DNA from: DASPPF01 sp032906705
GTDB taxonomy: Archaea > Thermoproteota > Nitrososphaeria > Nitrososphaerales > Gagatemarchaeaceae
Reading direction: 5' to 3'
DNA length: 7,945 bases
Assembly (NCBI GenBank): GCA_032906705.1
Contig: JAJTZC010000047.1
Location: 1 to 7,945, forward strand
A program made the translations under genes and the position numbers. Within the stretch, counting starts at the first letter, position 1. Every line of letters begins with the position of its first letter. Below the pieces are notes generated by a model that had not been told where the DNA came from, made no database searches, and was given only the letters and a program-made list of their open reading frames with translations. Shown piece after piece: positions 1 to 5,781 of this stretch.

Positions 1-17
1 AAACCACAGATAGAGCG

Positions 18-428
18 TCACCCTCCTCCCTTCACGCGCATGATTTTGGTCTTGCCAATCATGGTCCAGTACTCCACCTCGGTTCCCGGCCCAAGCGGGC
101 CGCCCAGCTCCGTCATCTCCTCTGGGGAGGGCTTCGGTGTCTCGAAGACTTCGAATGTCTGCAGGTCCATTACCTGGACCGAGTTATCCATCACCGAGGT
201 TATCTGACCAGACCGCTTGTCAATCATGGGGATGTCCACCCTCGATTCGGCCTGCGAGACGTAGGTCTTCTTCGACCCAGTCAGAATCGATATCGCCACA
301 AGCCTGACCTTCGCGCTTCCGTGCTTTCCAGGCTTGAAGTGATCGCGGCTGACGACCTTGCACGGCTCTCCGTCCAGGATGATGTAGCTCCCTTCCTTGA
401 CGCTGCCCAGGTCAGCCGGTTTGCTCAA
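18..428 (-). CDS. eif5a: Translation initiation factor 5A (aIF5A)
   Basis: The 136-residue product is a full-length archaeal IF5A, the factor that binds the ribosomal E site and promotes peptide-bond formation at difficult sequences such as polyproline. An N-terminal SH3-like domain (about 1-70) carries the exposed loop GKHGSAK at 34-40, in which K35 is the lysine expected to be modified to hypusine or deoxyhypusine. An OB-fold domain fills about 72-136. The start is TTG at 426-428. No ATG or GTG lies ahead of the hypusine loop (the first internal Met is residue 68), so TTG is forced. A TATA-like box about 30 nt upstream implies a very short leader. It is transcribed away from nob1. Deoxyhypusine synthase is not in the window. 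Identification is firm. Confidence 0.97.
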   Translation of the reverse strand: MSKPADLGSVKEGSYIILDGEPCKVVSRDHFKPGKHGSAKVRLVAISILTGSKKTYVSQAESRVDIPMIDKRSGQITSVMDNSVQVMDLQTFEVFETPKPSPEEMTELGGPLGPGTEVEYWTMIGKTKIMRVKGGG

Positions 429-457
429 TCCAGTCGCGCGTTGCTTCTCGGTAGAAA

Positions 458-467
458 CTAAATAAAC
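458..467 (-). promoter_or_regulatory. TATA-like box for aIF5A
   Basis: On the minus strand this reads GTTTATTTAG, an A/T-rich box in otherwise GC-rich DNA. Transcription starting about 25 nt downstream would begin near 437, leaving a leader of roughly 9 nt before the TTG start. No Shine-Dalgarno sequence is seen. Confidence 0.55.
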
Positions 468-574
468 GTCTCACTCCCGGACCCACAACGCACAGAAGAA
501 TTAATGAAACCGCGCAAATTCGAGCGACTTGCCCGTCATACGACGCAGAACTGAATGGTTGATGGTCTCCCTAC

Positions 575-1066
575 TTGTCTGATTCTGCATACGTCCTCGA
601 TTCCACCGCGTTCTACGCGGGCATCCCCTACCAGGGAAGCGGCCGCTACTACACCACCTACATGGTCCTTGAGGAAGTCAAACACCACAACGTGGGGTCG
701 TCGCTCATCCACACCCGGGTCCAGGTGACCGAGCCGTCTCAGGAATCCACCAACCAGGTCAAGGCGACCGCTTCGAAGACCGGGGACGTGGGCGCACTCT
801 CGCAGACCGACGTGTCGCTTCTGGCGCTGGCCCTAGACCTTTCGAAGCGGGGCGGCGTCCACCTGGTCTCCGATGACTTCGCCGTGAGGAACGTGGCCGA
901 GGTCCTCGCCATACCGCTTTCCGAGACCTCGATGAAGGGCGGCGAGTGGAAGAACATCACCTGGAAGCTCTTCTGCAAGGGATGCGGCAAGCAGTACACC
1001 AACCCCAAGCTCACTGAGTGCCCGGTCTGCGGAACAAGGCTCGTCCGGAAACCTATCACGATGTGA
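575..1066 (+). CDS. nob1: Nob1 endoribonuclease (PIN domain plus zinc ribbon)
   Basis: The 163-residue product matches archaeal Nob1, the PIN-domain endonuclease that trims the 3' end of pre-16S rRNA during small-subunit maturation. The PIN domain (about 5-120) shows acidic active-site residues in order: D9 in YVLDSTAF, E33/E34, D79 in LSQTDVSLL and D100/D101 in LVSDDF. A C-terminal zinc ribbon follows with C134-x2-C137 and C149-x2-C152. Length is typical for the archaeal protein. The start is TTG at 575; an in-frame stop at 560-562 lies just upstream and D9 is catalytic, so no other start fits. I see no clear Shine-Dalgarno; an A/T patch near 498-509 could be a distant TATA box. It is divergent from aIF5A. 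Identification is firm. Confidence 0.95.
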   Translation: MSDSAYVLDSTAFYAGIPYQGSGRYYTTYMVLEEVKHHNVGSSLIHTRVQVTEPSQESTNQVKATASKTGDVGALSQTDVSLLALALDLSKRGGVHLVSDDFAVRNVAEVLAIPLSETSMKGGEWKNITWKLFCKGCGKQYTNPKLTECPVCGTRLVRKPITM

Positions 1067-1106
1067 AGAGCCGGGGAAAGGGCAGGTTATCTCGGCTTTA
1101 CTAACT

Positions 1107-1125
1107 TGGTAGCGAAATACTACCA
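1107..1125. repeat. Inverted repeat upstream of the tfb TATA box
   Basis: A perfect 6-bp inverted repeat, TGGTAG - 7 nt - CTACCA, ends 2 nt before the TATA-like box of tfb. This is where a transcription factor or the BRE would be contacted. It could also form a small hairpin at the 3' end of the nob1 transcript, but no convincing T-run follows. A regulatory role is inferred. Confidence 0.4.
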
Positions 1126-1127
1126 TC

Positions 1128-1135
1128 TTTATATA
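1128..1135 (+). promoter_or_regulatory. TATA box of tfb
   Basis: TTTATATA is the best match to an archaeal TATA box in the window. Initiation about 25 nt downstream would fall near 1157, roughly 10 nt before the TTG start at 1167, so the mRNA is nearly leaderless. Inverted repeats lie on both sides of the box. Confidence 0.75.
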
Positions 1136-1139
1136 CCCG

Positions 1140-1160
1140 AAATTACATATGTTATAATTT
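1140..1160. repeat. Near-palindrome across the expected tfb transcription start
   Basis: A 21-nt imperfect palindrome with perfect outer arms AAATTA (1140-1145) and TAATTT (1155-1160) and an ACATATGT core. Seven of the ten possible pairs match. It lies between the TATA box and the start codon, covering the predicted initiation site, a usual location for archaeal repressor operators. A/T richness alone can create such symmetry, so the role is tentative. Confidence 0.35.
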
Positions 1161-1166
1161 GTAGAT

Positions 1167-2132
1167 TTGATTCACTCTCATAGGACGTCAGCTCTGCAGG
1201 TCTCCGACAGGTGCCCGAACTGTGGCAAGAGGACCCTTGTCGAAGACTCGAACAGCGGCGAGCTTTCCTGCAGCAACTGCGGTTTCGTGGTCAGCGAGAA
1301 GTCCATAGACCAAGGACCAGAATGGCGGTCCTTCTCTGAGGACTCCGCGGACAGGATTAGGACCGGCGCACCGATTTCGATAACGCGGAAGGACATGGGA
1401 CTCTCGACAATCATCGGGCGGTCGAACAGGGACGCATCTGGGAGGTCGTTGGGCACGCCGATGAGAAGCTCCATCGACAGGCTTCGGAGATGGGACAGCC
1501 GCGCGCTCGCACACGGGTCCGCGGAGAGGAACCTCTCCCTCGCATTGGTCGAGCTGGAGAAGATGGGTGACAAACTGGTGGTCTCACAGGCGGTCAAGGA
1601 GAAGGCTGCGTACATCTACAGGAAGGCGCTCGAACGCGGGCTCTTGAGGGGCAGGTCGATCAACGGCATCGCTGCCGCCGCGCTCTACGCTGCGTTCAGG
1701 GACACCGAGACGCCGAGAACGATCAAGGATGTCGTGGGTGTGAGCAACCTGAGCCGGAAGTCCATCGCCAGGGACTACCGAATCTTGGTGAGGGAGATGG
1801 ACCTGAGCATGCCAGTCGCGGACGCGGCGAAAAACGTTCACAGAATCGCCTCGAAGGTGGGCATGTCTGAGAAGACTATCAGGAAGGCGATCGAGATCGT
1901 GAGGATAACGGAGCAGAAAGAGATCTCAGCGGGAAAGGCGCCGATGGGCCTTGCGGCGAGCGCGCTCTACCTGGCCGGGGTGATGGAGGGCGAGGTGAGG
2001 ACCCAGAAGGAGATAGCCGAAGCGGCTGGCGTCACGGAAGTAACGGTCAGGAATAGGTACAAGGGCCTCAGAGCAGACCTGGCGAAGGAGCTCGGTCTCG
2101 AAGAGGCCGCGCCAGAGATTGTGGCCCACTGA
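1167..2132 (+). CDS. tfb: Transcription initiation factor B (TFB)
   Basis: The 321-residue protein is archaeal TFB (TFIIB homologue), which binds the TBP-TATA complex and the BRE and recruits RNA polymerase. The N-terminal zinc ribbon has C16-x2-C19 and C35-x2-C38. A B-reader/linker region follows (about 50-110, including GPEWRSF and RLRRWDSRA). Two cyclin-like repeats occupy about 118-210 and 212-310. The second ends in a helix-turn-helix (TQKEIAEAAGVTEVTVRNRY) that reads the BRE. The start is TTG at 1167: an in-frame stop lies at 1155-1157 and no ATG or GTG occurs before C16. Length is slightly above the usual 300-310 residues. A strong TATA box lies about 35 nt upstream with flanking inverted repeats, suggesting regulation. 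Whether this is the only TFB of the genome cannot be told. Confidence 0.97.
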   Translation: MIHSHRTSALQVSDRCPNCGKRTLVEDSNSGELSCSNCGFVVSEKSIDQGPEWRSFSEDSADRIRTGAPISITRKDMGLSTIIGRSNRDASGRSLGTPMRSSIDRLRRWDSRALAHGSAERNLSLALVELEKMGDKLVVSQAVKEKAAYIYRKALERGLLRGRSINGIAAAALYAAFRDTETPRTIKDVVGVSNLSRKSIARDYRILVREMDLSMPVADAAKNVHRIASKVGMSEKTIRKAIEIVRITEQKEISAGKAPMGLAASALYLAGVMEGEVRTQKEIAEAAGVTEVTVRNRYKGLRADLAKELGLEEAAPEIVAH

Positions 2133-2222
2133 AACCAAGCAAAGTAGATTCACTCGCGAGGCTTGAGCCGCACCCCCGAAGATTTGTCGAGGACGTGTCA
2201 AAAATGACCTAGGATCGCCCCG

Positions 2223-2231
2223 GCCTTAAAT
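2223..2231 (+). promoter_or_regulatory. TATA-like box for the FAD reductase gene
   Basis: CCTTAAATC lies about 40 nt before the TTG start at 2268, with initiation expected near 2252. A short GTCA-AAAA-TGAC inverted repeat (2197-2208) lies upstream of it. It is only 4 bp per arm, so any operator role is speculative. Confidence 0.45.
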
Positions 2232-2267
2232 CCAAAGTCGGTCCACGCGGGCGGACTACACAATCGA

Positions 2268-3557
2268 TTGAATAGGGTCGATAGCACCGATTACGCGATA
2301 GTTGGTGGCGGTCTGGCCGGATTTAACACAGCTATCGCGATAAGGAAACACGATAGCTCGAGCAGGATTCTGCTGGTCGGAGACGAACCCCACCTTCCTT
2401 ACGACAGGGTTCCGCTGTCCAAGGACTACCTGACCGGCAAGCGCGGCCGCGACCGGGTATTCCTCAGGGGAAAAGAATTCTACGACCAGCAGAAAATCGA
2501 AGTAGTTACGGGAAGGCGCGCGACGAGGCTCGATACAAAGGGCGGCACGTTGGAGCTGGACGATAGCAGCGAAATCAGGTTCAAGCGTCTCATGCTGGCT
2601 ACGGGCGTTCGAGCTAGGACGCTCAGCCTACCTGGAGTTGGTCTGGAGGGCATCTACACGCTGAGGACGCTCGAAGACTGCGAGAGGCTCAGGGAAAGGA
2701 TGCTTGGCTCTAGGACGGCCGTGGTCATCGGCGGCGGCTTCATCGGTTGCGAGGTGGCATCGATTTTCGTGACTGCCGGAATCAAGACAACGATGGTCGA
2801 GGCGGCGACCCATCCGCTCAACGTGGCGGTCGATGAAGTCGCAGGCAGCTGGATCGCTGACTACTTCAATTCCAGGGGGGTGAACGTGATGACCGACGCA
2901 CAAACGACAGCATTCGTGGGCCGCGACGGGGCGGTCGAGGGTGTACAGCTCGGCAGCGGCGAGACGCTACCTGCCGACATGGTCGCCGTGGGCATAGGAG
3001 TGACTCCCAACGTGGAGCTGGCCGAGAGCGCTGGTCTCAGAGTCGAGAAGGGAATTGTCGTCGACGAACATCTTGCAACAGAAGAGGACGGAGTCTTCGC
3101 GGCAGGGGACGTGGCGCGTTTCTACAGTCCAGTATTCGGGAGGCACCTCAGGGTAGAGCATTTCGATGTGGCCGCCAAGCACGGCATGATTGGCGGTGCC
3201 AACATGACTGGAAGGAAGCTGTCTTTCATGGAATTACCCTTCTTCTATTCGTATGCCTTCGACCTCAAGATAAGAGCCTACGGCGACCTGAGCAGGAAGA
3301 CCGTATCTGTCAGGAGGGGCAGGCTCAGCCAAGACAAGGGATTCTTCCAGCTGTACTTCCACGAAGGTCAGCTCGTCGGCTTCATTTCGGTGAACTGTTC
3401 ATTCGAGGAGATAAGCATCCTGAAGGAGATTATCCTCTCAAAGAGGACCTTCCCTGACCCTTCGAGATTCGCAGATGCCGACGCGGACTTGGACGCGATC
3501 AGCCAGTCTAGGCCGATTGAGGATCCTGTCCTGCAGGGCCAGACCTCTTCGGGCTGA
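2268..3557 (+). CDS. FAD-dependent NADH:ferredoxin/rubredoxin reductase-like oxidoreductase
   Basis: The 429-residue protein belongs to the two-dinucleotide-fold flavoprotein disulfide-reductase superfamily, in the branch of dioxygenase ferredoxin reductases, rubredoxin reductases and AIF. The FAD-binding fold starts at GGGLAG (13-18). PYDRVPLSKDYLTG (44-57) is a signature of this branch. LATG (110-113) and FAAGDVA (277-283) also contact FAD. The NAD(P)-binding fold begins at GGGFIG (155-160), and the acidic E178 at the end of its second strand favours NADH over NADPH. A C-terminal reductase domain (about 325-405, with FDLKIRAYGD) follows. There is no CxxxxC redox disulfide, so electrons should pass from NADH through FAD to a one-electron carrier. 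The TTG start is the only start before the FAD motif. No ferredoxin or oxygenase gene is adjacent, so the partner is unknown. Confidence 0.88.
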   Translation: MNRVDSTDYAIVGGGLAGFNTAIAIRKHDSSSRILLVGDEPHLPYDRVPLSKDYLTGKRGRDRVFLRGKEFYDQQKIEVVTGRRATRLDTKGGTLELDDSSEIRFKRLMLATGVRARTLSLPGVGLEGIYTLRTLEDCERLRERMLGSRTAVVIGGGFIGCEVASIFVTAGIKTTMVEAATHPLNVAVDEVAGSWIADYFNSRGVNVMTDAQTTAFVGRDGAVEGVQLGSGETLPADMVAVGIGVTPNVELAESAGLRVEKGIVVDEHLATEEDGVFAAGDVARFYSPVFGRHLRVEHFDVAAKHGMIGGANMTGRKLSFMELPFFYSYAFDLKIRAYGDLSRKTVSVRRGRLSQDKGFFQLYFHEGQLVGFISVNCSFEEISILKEIILSKRTFPDPSRFADADADLDAISQSRPIEDPVLQGQTSSG

Positions 3558-3597
3558 ACCTGACCAGTTCTCCGAGATTGGGTGAATCTATGGTACC

Positions 3598-3801
3598 ATG
3601 TAACCGAGAGACATCATCGTCCCAATCATCTTGACAGTCTTACTGTTCGCTACGGCCTCTCTGGTCATCAAACAGCTGTCAGAATGGAGGCTCAGCGTCC
3701 CTCGAGCGCACGCAAGTTTACGTGAAGAGCAGCAACCCGATTCAGTGCCCGCACTCGTTCATCTGAGGTATCGCTCCAAAGGTGGACCGGGGGGGAATTG
3801 A
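3598..3801 (+). pseudogene. Possible remnant of a small membrane protein in the 3558-3782 gap
   Basis: The gap after the FAD reductase holds no convincing gene. One frame, however, encodes a hydrophobic segment, IIVPIILTVLLFATASLVI, from about 3613, followed by a polar tail. In that frame an ATG at 3598-3600 is followed directly by TAA (3601-3603). Beyond that stop the first possible start is TTG at 3631, inside the hydrophobic helix. The frame then runs into the tRNA gene on the other strand and stops at 3799-3801. This pattern fits a decayed small single-pass membrane protein, or chance. No promoter is visible. Confidence 0.2.
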
Positions 3802-3874
3802 ACCCCCGACCTTGGGACCCAAGCGGGTTCTCCCGCGTGCGAGGCGGGCGTTCGTACCGCTGAACTACCGGCCC
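3783..3874 (-). tRNA. tRNA-Ala (CGC) with an extended variable region
   Basis: The minus strand folds as a complete cloverleaf. Acceptor GGGCCGG pairs with CCGGTCC and discriminator A73 follows. The D-arm is GTTC/GAAC with an 8-nt loop containing GG. The anticodon stem CCCGC/GCGGG carries loop CTCGCAC, giving anticodon CGC (plus-strand 3839-3841). The T-arm is GGGGG-TTCAATT-CCCCC. The G3:U70 wobble pair, the alanine identity element, confirms tRNA-Ala. No CCA is encoded. The gene is 92 nt because 24 nt (3808-3831) separate the anticodon stem from the T stem, where 5 are normal. Removing 19 nt restores the usual variable loop AGGTC. A TATA-like box lies 25 nt upstream of the 5' end. Confidence 0.93.
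3811..3829 (-). other. Candidate 19-nt non-canonical tRNA intron in the variable region
   Basis: Deleting these 19 nt leaves the variable loop AGGTC, typical of archaeal tRNA-Ala, between GCGGG and GGGGG. Because AG occurs at both edges, the boundaries can slide by up to 2 nt with the same product. The segment can form CTTGG-GTC-CCAAG, ACCC-GCTT-GGGT or, with the anticodon stem, GCGGG-AGAA-CCCGC. I could not fold a strict bulge-helix-bulge motif, so splicing is inferred. A long variable arm is the alternative, but its placement would leave many unpaired bases. Confidence 0.5.
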
Positions 3875-3896
3875 TAAAGCATTCCCAAGCGCCGGC

Positions 3897-3905
3897 GTAT
3901 TTAAC
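3897..3905 (-). promoter_or_regulatory. TATA-like box for tRNA-Ala
   Basis: The minus strand reads GTTAAATAC, centred about 26 nt upstream of position 3875. Transcription would therefore start at or just before the tRNA 5' end (3874). Confidence 0.65.
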
Positions 3906-3926
3906 GGAGATTTTTGCACTCCAACC

Positions 3927-3934
3927 CTTAATTA
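3927..3934 (+). promoter_or_regulatory. TATA-like box for the Nudix-like gene
   Basis: CTTAATTA begins 30 nt before the ATG at 3957, the spacing expected for a leaderless transcript. It lies only about 21 nt from the oppositely directed tRNA-Ala TATA-like box. Confidence 0.6.
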
Positions 3935-3956
3935 CGACAAACGACTCTTTCACTTC

Positions 3957-4475
3957 ATGTTATCCGAAAGACCTTTCACCAGATTCTCGAGGACAAGCAA
4001 ACCGCCGAGAATCGAACAGATACCTGACGGAGGCTTCTGTCTCTCCTCGTTCGTGATCTTGACGAGGACGGGGAAGCCGAATGAGGTCCTGCTCGGCAAG
4101 CTGGACGTCAACGGACCCTGGGACCGGGTCGGAGCCCTTGACAAAGAAAGAGCCGAACGGAACAGCAAGGGGTGGATGCTTCCAGCATCGCAACTAATCT
4201 ACGGAGAATCCCCCCAGGAAGCAGCGAAGAGAATCCTGAGCGAGCAGCTGGGTCTTCACGACCAAAAGCTGGACGGACCGCTCGTCTTCTCCGAGGTCTA
4301 CGGGCCGAAGAACCACTGGGACCTAGAGTTCCTGTTTACGGGCGAGAGGGCAGAAGTGGGGCCGCACGCAGCCTGGAGGGAGCTAGGGTTCGTGGACATG
4401 CGTAAGCTCCGAAAGGAAGACTTCGCGAGGTCGCACGAGGACATTCTCGCCCACTTGGGCAACTGGAAGGGCTAG
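3957..4475 (+). CDS. Nudix-fold protein with a degenerate catalytic box
   Basis: The 172-residue product has the Nudix layout: strands carrying GGFCLSSFVILTRTG (25-39), a region WMLPASQLIYGESPQEAAKR (73-92), ILSEQLGL (93-100), HWDLEFLF (120-127), and a closing AAWRELGFVDMRKL (138-151). Active Nudix hydrolases use GX5EX7REUXEEXGU to hold metal and cleave nucleotide diphosphates. Here the expected LPGG..E is LPAS..I, RE is R92-I93, and EE is E96-Q97, so most metal ligands are missing. Catalysis is therefore doubtful; a ligand-binding role or a different chemistry is possible. The ATG start has a TATA-like box 30 nt upstream and no Shine-Dalgarno, so the mRNA is probably leaderless. The gene stands 80 nt before pncB, which hints at a link with NAD metabolism. 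Bacterial NrtR regulators also use a non-catalytic Nudix domain for this, but no DNA-binding domain is present here. Confidence 0.75.
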   Translation: MLSERPFTRFSRTSKPPRIEQIPDGGFCLSSFVILTRTGKPNEVLLGKLDVNGPWDRVGALDKERAERNSKGWMLPASQLIYGESPQEAAKRILSEQLGLHDQKLDGPLVFSEVYGPKNHWDLEFLFTGERAEVGPHAAWRELGFVDMRKLRKEDFARSHEDILAHLGNWKG

Positions 4476-4517
4476 GAGAGCCGCTCGCGCGTGTGAAAGC
4501 GGGCTGCTGAGACAGAA

Positions 4518-4526
4518 CCCTTTTTG
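4518..4526 (+). promoter_or_regulatory. Weak TATA-like T-tract ahead of pncB
   Basis: CCCTTTTTG lies 30-38 nt before the ATG at 4556, the right distance for a short-leader promoter, but it is a poor TATA match. It could equally be a T-rich termination signal for the Nudix-like gene. A GAGC-GACA-GCTC inverted repeat starts at its 3' edge (4526-4537). Confidence 0.3.
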
Positions 4527-4555
4527 AGCGACAGCTCGCGGACGCCCGTCAGAAA

Positions 4556-5776
4556 ATGCGGAACATCGACTTGGACGACAGGCTCTTCTGGCTCGCAAGC
4601 GAGGACGAGATAAAGAAGGCGGAGACCACCGACGAGTACTTCCTCCATACGAAGCATGTCCTCCAGGAGAACCGCATCGACTCGAGGGTCGTCATGGAGG
4701 TCTACGCGAGGGGCGTGCCTTATCCCCAGAACTGGGGCGTGCTCACGGGCATCTACGAGGTTGCCAAGCTTCTCGAAGGGCTTCCAGTCGACGTCTGGGC
4801 GTTCGATGAAGGCTCGGTCTTCGTGGCCGACGGGTCTACCGCGCTCTACGAACCGTTGATGGTTATCGAGGGCAAGTACGCTGACTTTGTAGAATATGAG
4901 ACCCCTCTGCTCGGTCTGCTCTCCTCTTTCACGAGCATTTCGACGCGCGCGGCCAGGTTCAGGGTCGCGGCTGGGGACAGGCTGCTGCTGAGCTTCGGGA
5001 CAAGGAGGGTCCATCCCGCCCTCTCAGCTCTGGTCGAGCGAGCGTGCTACATCGCTGGTTTCGACGGCGTCTCCAATGTCCTAGGCGCACGGCTACTGAA
5101 GATCGCCGCTTCGGGCACGATGCCTCACGCTCTCATCCAGATTCTTGGAGACCAAGAACGCGCGTGGAAGCTCTTTGACAAGACGATCGACAAGAGCGTA
5201 CCGAGAATAGTCCTCGCGGACACCTTCTGGGACGAGAAGACAGAGGCGATCAAGGCGCTAGAAGTCCTCGGTCCCAAGCTGTGGGGGGTGCGGCTGGATA
5301 CGCCCGCTTCGCGAAGGGGTGACTTTCGGAATATCATCGAGGAGACGCGCTGGGAGCTTGACATAAGGGGAGGTAAGAAGGTGAAGCTGATTGCCTCGGG
5401 AAGGCTGGACGAGGACGCCGTCGCCAGTCTGCGCGACATCGTGGACGGATTCGGGGTGGGCACAGCGGTGGCTTATCCTCCTGTAATCGACCTGAGCGCG
5501 AAGATAGTCGAGGTCACGGAGCGCGGCCGAAGGCAGTTCAGGGCAAAGAGGGGAGGACTAGGCGGAAAGAAGGCGGTCTACCGGTCGAGAGGCTTCAGGG
5601 ACTTGGTGACCCTCTCAGGCTCTCCCAAGCCTCTAGGGTCGACTCCCCTGCTCAAACCCCTCCTCCAGAAAGGAAGGCTGGTCCGGAAGTACGAGGGCAT
5701 CGAGAGGATACGGTCGAACGTAGCCAAGAGCCTGAGCGAAGTCGCGTCCTCCCAGCCGTCGCTCTCTCGGAGGTGA
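4556..5776 (+). CDS. pncB: Nicotinate phosphoribosyltransferase
   Basis: The 406-residue enzyme joins nicotinate and PRPP to make nicotinate mononucleotide, the entry step of the Preiss-Handler NAD-salvage route in the cytoplasm. Family motifs appear in order: TTDEYF (24-29), YETPLLGLL (114-122), FGTRRVHPA (147-155) with H153, SGTMPHA (186-192), ADTFWDE (221-227), LDTPASRRGDF (247-257), IASGRLDE near 282-289 and FGVGTAV near 304. Length fits the archaeal form typified by the Thermoplasma enzyme. The C-terminal part (about 330-375) is basic and glycine-rich. The whole protein has a single cysteine (C164), so a cysteine-based zinc site in the C-terminal part is not possible. ATG is the first codon matching the family N-terminus. 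The stop codon overlaps the Shine-Dalgarno sequence of pncA, so the two genes are almost certainly co-transcribed. Confidence 0.93.
   Translation: MRNIDLDDRLFWLASEDEIKKAETTDEYFLHTKHVLQENRIDSRVVMEVYARGVPYPQNWGVLTGIYEVAKLLEGLPVDVWAFDEGSVFVADGSTALYEPLMVIEGKYADFVEYETPLLGLLSSFTSISTRAARFRVAAGDRLLLSFGTRRVHPALSALVERACYIAGFDGVSNVLGARLLKIAASGTMPHALIQILGDQERAWKLFDKTIDKSVPRIVLADTFWDEKTEAIKALEVLGPKLWGVRLDTPASRRGDFRNIIEETRWELDIRGGKKVKLIASGRLDEDAVASLRDIVDGFGVGTAVAYPPVIDLSAKIVEVTERGRRQFRAKRGGLGGKKAVYRSRGFRDLVTLSGSPKPLGSTPLLKPLLQKGRLVRKYEGIERIRSNVAKSLSEVASSQPSLSRR
5769..5776 (+). promoter_or_regulatory. Shine-Dalgarno sequence that sets the pncA start
   Basis: GGAGGTGA is fully complementary to the archaeal 16S rRNA tail (UCACCUCC). 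It ends 5 nt before the TTG at 5782, an ideal spacing, and includes the pncB stop TGA. It makes the overlapping GTG at 5773, which lies inside the motif, an unlikely start. First genes of transcripts in this window lack such a site. Confidence 0.8.
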
Positions 5777-5781
5777 CCTCT

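Noticed and set aside
324..344. GKHGSAK hypusine loop of aIF5A as an unusual variant
   Set aside because: The loop differs from the eukaryotic GKHGHAK only at one position and the modified lysine and its flanking GKHG are intact; serine at this place is acceptable for archaeal proteins.
2197..2208. GTCA-AAAA-TGAC as an operator for the reductase gene
   Set aside because: Only 4 bp per arm; too short to separate from chance, so mentioned only with the promoter.
3808..3831. Reading the tRNA as a class II (Leu/Ser-type) tRNA with a long variable arm
   Set aside because: Anticodon CGC and G3:U70 specify alanine, and the possible arm helices leave many unpaired bases at its base, unlike real class II arms.
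3692..3953. Minus-strand open frames across the tRNA
   Set aside because: They run through the tRNA-Ala gene and its promoter; the tRNA fold explains the sequence and the peptides have no recognisable features.
4483..4540. GCTCGCG occurring twice between the Nudix-like gene and pncB
   Set aside because: Seven bases in GC-rich DNA, 51 nt apart, are readily explained by chance and show no wider symmetry.
4472..5014. Long minus-strand open frame opposite pncB
   Set aside because: It is a shadow of the well-supported pncB frame, has no recognisable motif, and crosses into the pncB promoter region.
5773..5775. GTG as the pncA start, overlapping the pncB stop
   Set aside because: It lies inside the Shine-Dalgarno sequence and has none of its own; TTG at 5782 has ideal spacing and the family N-terminus.
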